From a virus, in the IMG/VR virus record IMGVR_UViG_3300030109_000584, positions 1 through 33,772 of that record: a stretch of 33,772 nucleotides of DNA, one strand, 5' to 3'. Numbering within the stretch: the stretch's first letter is position 1; each line of letters begins with the position of its first letter. Both the position numbers and the translations under genes were made by a program. This document shows positions 20,065 through 27,115 of this stretch, piece after piece. The notes under the pieces were generated by a model. That model did no database searches and was not told where the DNA came from. It saw only the letters and a list, made by a program, of their open reading frames with translations.

Positions 20065-20854
20065 ATTCCCAATAGCCTCTCTCTATTCCTATTTTTATTA
20101 TGTTTAAAACACCTGTCTCTATTGCCTTTTGCAAAGCTATAGAAACACTTTCATTCTCAGCAACACCACCTTCTACTTCTACTAGTTCAGTACCAGTTTC
20201 AATAAAACGAAATATATCCTGAGAAATACTTGTTGATAAAATACTTTTAGAAACTAATGTTTCTGTAAGTACTTCACCAGTTGACACAGATACTAACCTT
20301 AAAGATATAGTAACTGCGTCTTCTCTGTACTGTTTACTAGAACCTATTCCTAGATATCTAGCACCAGCACCTCCAGATTTGAGGTTAGCTTCATAGCTAA
20401 CAACTCCACCCTGAACTAGTAACCCTGCAAATAGCAAAGGTTTCATTTGTTTGTCTTCTTCAAACTCTTGACGAGTGCTTCTAATTAGTTGTCTTTCTTT
20501 TGTTAGGTCATCTAAACCTACTCTTTCTACAACTCTAAAAAATTGTCCACCTGCTGTATGTTTAAAAGCTCTAATTAAAAAAGCTTCAGGTGCTTGTGTA
20601 ATAGCTGTACTAAACAAAGCAAAAGTACTGTTACTTTTTCTTTGCCCTGTTAAGTCTCTAAAACTATTAGGGTATATTGCTATTGTTGGTTTGTTCTTAG
20701 CCGGTGGTAAATTCTTTAACTCTTCTGATTGTAACTCTATTGTAGAAGTAGACTGTATTTTTTTAGTTAATACTAAGTCACTGTTCTCATTTAGAACTGC
20801 ACAACTAGAAAGTAAAAGTACCGATAGGCAAAGAAATCGTTGTAGAATTTCCAT
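20057..20854 (-). CDS. csgG: Curli export pore lipoprotein CsgG (265 aa)
   Basis: CsgG forms the nonameric outer-membrane channel through which curlin subunits leave the cell. Evidence: lipoprotein signal with lipobox LLLSSC (Cys about 18) at the N-terminus, then TIAIYPNSFRDLTGQRKSN, the typical CsgG opening, FFRVVERVGLDDLTKERQLI, LLFAGLLVQGGVVSYEANL, GARYLGIGSSKQYREDAVTISLRLVSVSTGEVL, and a C-terminal helix. Length is close to E. coli CsgG (277 aa). The ATG at 20854 is chosen; a GTG codon immediately upstream would add one residue. The start overlaps csgF by 50 bases and the stop overlaps the curlin start by 8, a tight operon. No export signal other than the lipoprotein one is needed. Confidence 0.92.
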   Translation of the reverse strand: MEILQRFLCLSVLLLSSCAVLNENSDLVLTKKIQSTSTIELQSEELKNLPPAKNKPTIAIYPNSFRDLTGQRKSNSTFALFSTAITQAPEAFLIRAFKHTAGGQFFRVVERVGLDDLTKERQLIRSTRQEFEEDKQMKPLLFAGLLVQGGVVSYEANLKSGGAGARYLGIGSSKQYREDAVTISLRLVSVSTGEVLTETLVSKSILSTSISQDIFRFIETGTELVEVEGGVAENESVSIALQKAIETGVLNIIKIGIERGYWEYE

Positions 20855-21299
20855 CACTGTCCGTTATAATCAAAGTTATTATTCCATCTACAACACTATA
20901 CTCTATAGTATTGCCTTCTAATTCTAATATGCCATTATCTGAAGGTGTCTCTCCAAATAAATTTTCTACTAACTGTCTAGATAACTGTGCGTATATTCTA
21001 GACTCTAAATTCCTTATAAATCTTGCAAGTGTAGTATTTTCTTTGTCTCTTTCTATTTGGTCTTGTAAAGCTTTTATCTCTGCTTTAAGGGCTTCTTTAC
21101 GATTAAACTCTTGATTTTGTATTGTAAGATAATGACTTGAAGTTCCTATACCACTAAAGCTAGGGCTTTTAAATTTAAATACTACTTCATCTGATAGACT
21201 ATCAACAGACCAGAACATAATAAGCATAGTCCAAAAGAACATACAAAACTTACAGTTTCTTATAGTTTTATTACTTTTAAATGTCGGTACTAATTTCAT
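20805..21299 (-). CDS. csgF: Curli accessory factor CsgF (164 aa)
   Basis: CsgF plugs its N-terminus into the CsgG pore and links it to nucleation of fibres at the cell surface. The mature N-terminus reads DEVVFKFKSPSFSG, matching the CsgF signature F-x-F-x-x-P-x-F-x-G that inserts in the pore. A helical stretch with coiled-coil character (KAEIKALQDQIERDKENTTL, ESRIYAQLSRQLVENLFG) and the CsgF-like tail YSVVDGIITLIITDSDGNST follow. The signal sequence (MFFWTMLIMFWSVDSLS) is preceded by a basic n-region if the ATG at 21299 is used, 5 bases after the stop of the small gene upstream; 21242 is an alternative start. E. coli CsgF is 138 aa; this one has a longer helical middle. Confidence 0.85.
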   Translation of the reverse strand: MKLVPTFKSNKTIRNCKFCMFFWTMLIMFWSVDSLSDEVVFKFKSPSFSGIGTSSHYLTIQNQEFNRKEALKAEIKALQDQIERDKENTTLARFIRNLESRIYAQLSRQLVENLFGETPSDNGILELEGNTIEYSVVDGIITLIITDSDGNSTTISLPIGTFTF

Positions 21300-21304
21300 A
21301 TCTT

Positions 21305-21394
21305 TTAAAATAAATTTCCAATTACTAACATAGATAACAACATAAAACCTAATACACAAACTTGAACTATTGAAGCTATTGTAATTTGTGTCAT
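21305..21394 (-). CDS. Tiny single-pass membrane peptide (29 aa)
   Basis: A short frame with AGAGGA about 10 bases ahead of its ATG fills the gap between the 95-aa gene and csgF. The product is one hydrophobic helix: TIASIVQVCVLGFMLLSMLVI (residues 5-25) with no charged residue. It could be a holin-like or phage toxin-like peptide, or a signal-anchor that accompanies the curli genes. Its ribosome site and exact fit in the gap support it, but such a short frame could still be chance. Confidence 0.45.
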   Translation of the reverse strand: MTQITIASIVQVCVLGFMLLSMLVIGNLF

Positions 21395-21416
21395 TGGGTG
21401 TATGTCCTCTATTGTA

Positions 21417-21704
21417 TTAATCTCTTCTTTGGTCTTTTTTTCCATCTGCTCTTGCTATTCTATCTACGTCTACTTGAACTCCTAATACTGTTCTACACAT
21501 AGAGTCTATTCTTATCATATCGTTATCCATCTGTCTTACTCTATCTATCAGTGCAACTATCATACCGTGTTGCACATCTAATTTTTTGTGTACGTCTGCT
21601 ATTAAATGTTGGAATAATTTCCACACCATCCAACCAGCAGCAACTGCAAAAGCTGCAGGAATACCTACAGTCTCTAACAAATCCATAAACTGATTAGCGT
21701 TCAT
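21417..21704 (-). CDS. Small membrane protein, holin-like topology (95 aa)
   Basis: One membrane helix (residues 13-31, VGIPAAFAVAAGWMVWKLF), then a charged amphipathic helix (DVHKKLDVQHGMIVALIDRV...MDNDMIRIDSM) and a basic tail (GKKDQRRD). This single-helix plus coiled-coil layout resembles BhlA/UviB-type holin-like phage proteins. A holin or holin-partner role is inferred; no sequence-level family match can be claimed. Confidence 0.6.
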   Translation of the reverse strand: MNANQFMDLLETVGIPAAFAVAAGWMVWKLFQHLIADVHKKLDVQHGMIVALIDRVRQMDNDMIRIDSMCRTVLGVQVDVDRIARADGKKDQRRD

Positions 21705-22103
21705 TTACTTTTTACCGAAGTCTTTACCTGACTTTGAACTAGAAGTATAAAGCCCAAACCAAGCTGCTCCTGCTCCTACAACAACAGATATTAAACCTGA
21801 TTGCTCCATGCTTGGGTCTACTAAATCCATATACCAAAAGACTACATAGTATAATAAATACATATATACACTAAGAAAAGCTCTAGGTATAAGTCTCCAA
21901 CTATCTATAGCTTGAGCTACAAATATCCATCGTTGATAAGGATTGTCATTTCTTTCATCTTCTAACTCACGTATCCTATCTTTTAAAGCTGACTTCTCAG
22001 ATAATAACGCCATAAATTTATTAAGGTCAATTTCTACCTCGTTTCTATCCATGTCGCCACTAAAGCCACCCATTTGATTGTTCATGTTATTGTTGTTACC
22101 CAT
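21705..22103 (-). CDS. Small membrane protein with two helices (132 aa)
   Basis: N-terminus is Asn/Met-rich (MGNNNNMNNQMGG), then a helical charged part (EIDLNKFMALLSEKSALKDRI). Two hydrophobic segments follow: PRAFLSVYMYLLYYVVFWYM (about 73-92) and GLISVVVGAGAAWFGLYTSS (about 103-122), with a basic end. The VVGAGAAWFGLYT segment is one I recall from small membrane proteins of marine phages. It is flanked by two other membrane proteins with 0-1 base spacing, so a shared role, perhaps in lysis, is plausible. Confidence 0.6.
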   Translation of the reverse strand: MGNNNNMNNQMGGFSGDMDRNEVEIDLNKFMALLSEKSALKDRIRELEDERNDNPYQRWIFVAQAIDSWRLIPRAFLSVYMYLLYYVVFWYMDLVDPSMEQSGLISVVVGAGAAWFGLYTSSSKSGKDFGKK

Positions 22104-22546
22104 TACTTACCTTTAGCTAAACTACCACCAAAATACATACCTATAATAGCTGATACTAAGTTGGTGTCTAATTGCGTTATTACAAGCCCTTGAAAAGTTA
22201 TCCACTCAAATACTTCTCTACCTTCTCTAAAGAATAAAAATCCCGGATTCCAGTTAGTATAACCTACAGTAACAGATACATCAGGATAGTAGACAGCTAC
22301 AAGTTTAGGCAGTAACACAATAGCAAACACAGATGTTAGTGCTATTATTCTTCTTGTCCATGCAAAACCTTTATCTTTTAATCCGTGGTCAAGTGATTGT
22401 TTTTTTGCTTTCATTTCAAACTCGCCACGTGTTATAAGTAGCTTTTGATTTTCAGCTTTAGCTTTACGACTTTCAGCCCACACACTCATAAAGCCACCTA
22501 AGACTGTAGAAGCTAACATAGTTACTATTTCAAAAGGAAATCCCAT
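22103..22546 (-). CDS. Membrane protein with about three helices (147 aa)
   Basis: Hydrophobic segments: FEIVTMLASTVLGGFMSVW (5-23), RRIIALTSVFAIVLLPKLVAVY (65-86) and ITQLDTNLVSAIIGMYFGGSL (123-143). Between the first two is a charged helix (ESRKAKAENQKLLITRGEFE). From memory similar proteins lie near virion genes of marine tailed phages. Its start overlaps the previous stop (TAATG). A role in lysis or virion assembly is inferred only from place. Confidence 0.6.
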   Translation of the reverse strand: MGFPFEIVTMLASTVLGGFMSVWAESRKAKAENQKLLITRGEFEMKAKKQSLDHGLKDKGFAWTRRIIALTSVFAIVLLPKLVAVYYPDVSVTVGYTNWNPGFLFFREGREVFEWITFQGLVITQLDTNLVSAIIGMYFGGSLAKGK

Positions 22547-22683
22547 TATACTATTTGCTCCATTAAATCTTCGTATAGTTTTCTAAAACTTTCTAAGTCC
22601 ATAAAACCTACGCCTTGTGTAAGTTGGTGTAGCCTATAAACATTATAAGCTTTTTCAAGTTGTGCCTCTGTGTAAAGTATCAT
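22546..22683 (-). CDS. Small conserved-looking phage protein (45 aa)
   Basis: The ATG overlaps the stop of the 1475-aa gene (ATGA), and its stop overlaps the next start, which strongly supports translation. The sequence TEAQLEKAYNVYRLHQLTQG, then FMDLESFRKLYEDLMEQIV is a two-helix peptide. From memory short phage proteins with KAYDIYRLHQ--QG--FM-LE-FR are widespread. Function unknown. Confidence 0.65.
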   Translation of the reverse strand: MILYTEAQLEKAYNVYRLHQLTQGVGFMDLESFRKLYEDLMEQIV

Positions 22684-25600
22684 TGTTCAAAAGTACCTTT
22701 ATCTAAATTACGTTGATAAACAGAACTAACCGTATCTACGTAACTTTGGTCAGTAGCATAACCAGCATTTTTAAGTTCTTGTAAATATTCTATATCTGAT
22801 TTAGCATTTAAAGCTTTATTATAATTTCCTGTATTTAAAAAATTTATATAGCCTTTTATATTATCTTCAATAGTATTATATGTTCTAAAATTAGCTACTT
22901 CATCTACTTGTCCTTCTCCATAGTCTTCTTTAGTAGGCATCATTACACCTTTAAAATCTTCTCCTTTTCTTACTTTAACTCCAAAAGTATTATTAAGTTC
23001 TTGAGCTATTTTACTCATACCATATTTGCTTTCTGCTCCTGCTTGTGCGGCTGCCATAGCTGGAAAAGGATGACCACTTTCTTTTAATTTTAAATACATA
23101 TCTCTAACAAAATTATCAGGTTCTTTGTTTATATCAGCGTTTCCTATATATATAAGTTTTCCTTTTTCATTTTTTACAAAGTTACCATCTGCACCTGTTT
23201 TATATTGTTTTTCAGTTTGAGTTTTATATTTTTGCACTAAGTTTCTTATAGTATCAATTATACCTATACCACCTTCATTAAAACCTAGCCTAGTCATTTG
23301 GTCTGAGTAAGGTAGTCCTGTAAAAGGGTCTACTCTATTAGCAGGGTCTTCTTTAGTTTGTGGTACATCGTCTTTGCCTTTTACTAATCCTCCTGTTGCA
23401 TATCCTCTAACAGGGTCATATATTTTATCCGCACCTATAGGTCTATTAGGTTTGTCTTCTATTAATTTTTCTTCTGTTAAAATTTCTGAAGCTCTATTAG
23501 TATAATCTACAAGTTCTGCACCTAAAGGTAATGTTCTTAATCCTGAAACAGCAGCTCCTTCGTAATCTCCTTTTTCAAAATTTCTATAAGTTTTACCAAT
23601 ATTATTATACCATCTATCTAATAATCCAAACAAAGGAGATATAGCAGACGTAGCAGTTCCATATCCTGTACCTGCCCACGTTCCAAATACTCTAGAAAGT
23701 TTTTCAGCCCTCCAATCTATTATACCAGACAGTGCTGCACCTTCTCCCCACCATTTAGCACTAAAATTTTCTGGTTCATTTTTTGCATAATATTCTCTTG
23801 CTGGACTAGCTACAATTTGTGCTTCCCTTAGTCCTCCAAAAATACCTATAGTCCCCAACATTTTAATAGCTAATTTTAAATCTCCATCTTCAACTCTTTT
23901 AATTAATGAGTTCATTTGTGCTACTTTATATTGTGCCCAAGATAAAAATAAACCTGCAGATTTAACTGCTGGATTGTTACTTTGTGCAAAAAATTGTCTA
24001 TTACCGACTCCGGGTAAACCAACATCTCTAATTCGAGCTCTATTACCAGCTTTTACAAGGATTCTTTCTCCTGTTTTATTAGCTAAAGCTTCTTCTACAC
24101 TTTTAAATTTATTTAAAGTTTTTATTTCTTTCATATTAACTGTGTAATAATTTAATTTATTTCTTGTTGCAGAATTAATAGTTGTTTTATTCCCTATTTT
24201 TTTAGCTATATTAAATGTTTCATCTATACCTGTACCAAACGCACCTTTAGCAGCAAAGTTAGTTCCCGGAGCCATTAAATTCATTTTGAAAAATGTTTGA
24301 GTCCAGTCTCCTAGCTTTTCTTGAAATTTTGTAGTAGGTGCTAGTCCAGAAGATATAGCTGCTTCAATATCTTTATTAACTGTAGAAGCTATGTCTCCTT
24401 TAGTCATCCCAAATCTTCCTTTACCACCTATTCTATAAGTATTTGCAATACTATCTTTTTTAGAAGCTGCTGCAAATCCTCTAAATGCAGAATAAACACT
24501 GCTATTTTGAAAAGGCTGTAAAAAATCTCCTAACTGTGGTATAATAGAACGAGGTAACATTGTTGTATTAGATAAAAATGTAAGTAGTGCAAATCCATCT
24601 TTAGCTAAATCACTTTGAAAAGGGTCAGCAGCACTTTTATGTAAAGTTCCAAAGTAAGCATTTACAGTTTTAGAAAGTGTTTTTATTTTGTCTTTGTATT
24701 CACGTTCATTTATTAAGCCTCTTTCATATTTACCACGAATACGAGCATATGTTTTATTTAATAACTCTCCATTTTCTCCAATTTTTCTAGAAAACTCTAC
24801 TCCCTTCGTAGTGTTTCTAATAAAAGCATCTAAAACTTCTTTAATATCTTTTTCTAATATAGGTTCTAAAATTTTTCTAGATTCTAAACTTTTAAAAATT
24901 CTTTCCTTTTGAAAGTTTTTTAATTCTGGTATACCTATAAAGTTTCCAAGTATTCCACTACTTATATTTTCATTTTTAAACATAGTAGTTGTTCCTCTAC
25001 CACTTATGTTTTCTACAATTATTTTAGCAACATCTTTTACATCAGCACTTTTACTTATTTCAGGGTAATAATCTTGTAATTTATTTATTACATTTTTGTC
25101 CCAGTTAGGAAATTCTGCTTTTAAAGCATTTTCAAATATTTTTCTAGCTTCTGTAGGATTAGCAAAAACTTTTTTCTGTGCATACATTTGCGGTAAATCA
25201 TAATTATCAATTTGTTTTACAGTAACTCCAGCATCTTGTACATATTTTAACATTTCTTTTACAAATAATTTTGAATTACCAGCAAGTACATCAATGTTTG
25301 CCATTTCTTTAGTTGAAAATCCTAGTGCTTTAATTTCAGCTCGTGTCATTGTTTTAGTAGCTAATTTACCAGCAGCTATCCTTTGAACATCAGACGCATC
25401 TTGAACAACTTCTGAAACTCTTCTAGAAAAAATTCCGACCATTAAATCCGAAGTTTCTTCGGCAGACATAATTCCTTTATACTTACCATCTAATACCGTA
25501 AATAAATTACGTCCGATTACTTCTAACTCATCACCATGGTTTACTAATCTATTGGCAGTTGTTCCAGAACCTTTAACTTTTAAAAAATTGTGTAACATTC

Positions 25601-27107
25601 TCGCAGATTCATTTTCTATAAGACCAAAAGCTTTTTCTTTCTGACCCTTTAAAAGATAATCTGCATCTTTTACTCTATTATACATTAAACCAAAAGTCAT
25701 ACCGGCACCCATTAAAGTATAATTAATAGTATCGTCTTCATCACCTATAAAAGTTCCTGCTGTAAAACCAACACCTGCACCAAACAACGGTCTGAAGCTT
25801 TCATTTAATACTGTTTTTAATAAATTATCTGTTAGCTCAAAATCTTTAGCTAATATTTTTAATTGACCGTCTACTACTTCTACTTGACCACGTGCAGTTT
25901 TTTGCATTAAATCAAAAAAATCATCTGCTAAAAATTTTTCAGCTTCTTTAGATTTAGTTTTTAAATTTTTTAATTTTGTAGGACTTATTTTGACTTTATT
26001 TTTAATATCTAATTTAGATATTTCTGGAAAATCTAGTTGTCCTGTTGTTACATTAAATTTAGCTTCTATATCTTTTGCATTTTTATAATTTAACATATCG
26101 TTTTTAGCTTTCTTATACATGTTTACAAGTATAGGAGAAGCTTCTAACTCTTCTAATATAACTGGATTTTCTTTTACTAGTTTTTGTATGCCTTTATCTA
26201 AATCATCAATTTCTTTTGTAGTTAAAGTAATAACTTCTTCATCTTTAACAGAACTTTTAACAATAGTATTTGCTTCAGGATTATCTATTTTACCTAAATT
26301 AATTTCATCTCCATCAACAGACCTATATCTATTAGCAACTACAGAGCCTAATAAAGAACTTCCGCCACCTACAGCAGCACCAAATAATACATTATTAGGA
26401 TTAACTTCACCATAAGCAGAATACTCATATAGTGCCATATCTGTAGCACCTATACCTGCACCTACTCCAGTAGCTGTAATCTTACCTAATTTTGCTACTT
26501 TTGCCCAAGGTATAAAGAAAGTAACTGGGTCAGCTATGGCTACACCAACTCTACCTGTTATAGTTGCTGCATCGTTTTCATGCTCTCTAAAACTTGTACC
26601 GTATTTTTCTTCTAAAGTATTAAATATTTTAGTACGTCTTTCTTCTTCAATTTGTTTTATATTATCTTGAAAAGTTTTGTTATTACTTAAAGTAGCTACT
26701 CCAGCTTTTACAGTTCTAAAAAGATTTCCAAGTGTATGACGTTCTAAAGAAGCACCAAGTTCTATTTTTTGTGTAGTAGTGGGTTCTTCATCAGCGATTT
26801 TGTCTTCTACAATAGATGTAGCGTTAAACTTATTTAAAAAATAATTAGAGTCATATTGAGGTTTTTCAGAAACTACAGAATCAGGAATTATTTTTTCTTC
26901 TAACTCAGGAGATTCAAACTTTTCTTTTTTACCTTCATAATTTAAAAGTTCTACATCTTCATCACGAATAAGTTCAGCTATTTGTTGTTCTTGTTTTAAT
27001 CTTTCTTCTTCTTCTCTTTTCTTTTTTTCTTCTTCTGTTTCACCGGGTTCTGCATTAAACTTATTTAAAAAATAATTAGCGTCATATACAGTATTATCAG
27101 TTGACAT
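22680..27107 (-). CDS. Giant internal/ejection protein with C-terminal glucosaminidase (1475 aa)
   Basis: Probably enters the host with the DNA and digests peptidoglycan, comparable to T7 gp16 (1318 aa). The N-terminus has two copies of YD[AS]NYFLNKFNA (residues 8-19 and 85-96) around a Glu/Lys/Arg-rich helix. Hydrophobic segments follow at about 190-260 (VGVAIADPVTFFIPWAKVAK, GAAVGGGSSLLGSVVA). A Gly-rich linker (YATGGLVKGKDD...DPFTGLPYSDQ) leads to a C-terminal GH73/FlgJ-like domain: FPAMAAAQAGAESKYGMSK with the likely catalytic Glu, NNTFGVK, and FRTYNTIEDNIKGYINFL. T7 gp16 has its lytic domain at the N-terminus and of another type, so the arrangement differs. The start follows the 646-aa gene closely. 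Confidence 0.85.
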   Translation of the reverse strand: MSTDNTVYDANYFLNKFNAEPGETEEEKKKREEEERLKQEQQIAELIRDEDVELLNYEGKKEKFESPELEEKIIPDSVVSEKPQYDSNYFLNKFNATSIVEDKIADEEPTTTQKIELGASLERHTLGNLFRTVKAGVATLSNNKTFQDNIKQIEEERRTKIFNTLEEKYGTSFREHENDAATITGRVGVAIADPVTFFIPWAKVAKLGKITATGVGAGIGATDMALYEYSAYGEVNPNNVLFGAAVGGGSSLLGSVVANRYRSVDGDEINLGKIDNPEANTIVKSSVKDEEVITLTTKEIDDLDKGIQKLVKENPVILEELEASPILVNMYKKAKNDMLNYKNAKDIEAKFNVTTGQLDFPEISKLDIKNKVKISPTKLKNLKTKSKEAEKFLADDFFDLMQKTARGQVEVVDGQLKILAKDFELTDNLLKTVLNESFRPLFGAGVGFTAGTFIGDEDDTINYTLMGAGMTFGLMYNRVKDADYLLKGQKEKAFGLIENESARMLHNFLKVKGSGTTANRLVNHGDELEVIGRNLFTVLDGKYKGIMSAEETSDLMVGIFSRRVSEVVQDASDVQRIAAGKLATKTMTRAEIKALGFSTKEMANIDVLAGNSKLFVKEMLKYVQDAGVTVKQIDNYDLPQMYAQKKVFANPTEARKIFENALKAEFPNWDKNVINKLQDYYPEISKSADVKDVAKIIVENISGRGTTTMFKNENISSGILGNFIGIPELKNFQKERIFKSLESRKILEPILEKDIKEVLDAFIRNTTKGVEFSRKIGENGELLNKTYARIRGKYERGLINEREYKDKIKTLSKTVNAYFGTLHKSAADPFQSDLAKDGFALLTFLSNTTMLPRSIIPQLGDFLQPFQNSSVYSAFRGFAAASKKDSIANTYRIGGKGRFGMTKGDIASTVNKDIEAAISSGLAPTTKFQEKLGDWTQTFFKMNLMAPGTNFAAKGAFGTGIDETFNIAKKIGNKTTINSATRNKLNYYTVNMKEIKTLNKFKSVEEALANKTGERILVKAGNRARIRDVGLPGVGNRQFFAQSNNPAVKSAGLFLSWAQYKVAQMNSLIKRVEDGDLKLAIKMLGTIGIFGGLREAQIVASPAREYYAKNEPENFSAKWWGEGAALSGIIDWRAEKLSRVFGTWAGTGYGTATSAISPLFGLLDRWYNNIGKTYRNFEKGDYEGAAVSGLRTLPLGAELVDYTNRASEILTEEKLIEDKPNRPIGADKIYDPVRGYATGGLVKGKDDVPQTKEDPANRVDPFTGLPYSDQMTRLGFNEGGIGIIDTIRNLVQKYKTQTEKQYKTGADGNFVKNEKGKLIYIGNADINKEPDNFVRDMYLKLKESGHPFPAMAAAQAGAESKYGMSKIAQELNNTFGVKVRKGEDFKGVMMPTKEDYGEGQVDEVANFRTYNTIEDNIKGYINFLNTGNYNKALNAKSDIEYLQELKNAGYATDQSYVDTVSSVYQRNLDKGTFEQ
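26824..26856 (-). repeat. 33-bp direct repeat, copy 2 (in the 1475-aa gene)
   Basis: These 33 bases match 27055-27087 with a single mismatch and encode the second NYFLNKFNA motif. Being nearly identical at DNA as well as protein level, the copies look like a recent or gene-converted duplication. Confidence 0.75.
27055..27087 (-). repeat. 33-bp direct repeat, copy 1 (in the 1475-aa gene)
   Basis: Partner of 26824-26856, 231 bp away. It encodes the N-terminal NYFLNKFNA motif at residues 8-19. Confidence 0.75.
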
Positions 27108-27115
27108 AATGCTTC

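Noticed and set aside
19607-20921. Plus-strand frames of 135 and 148 codons opposite curlin and csgG
   Set aside because: Antisense shadows of genes with signal peptides and recognisable domains; no ribosome sites.
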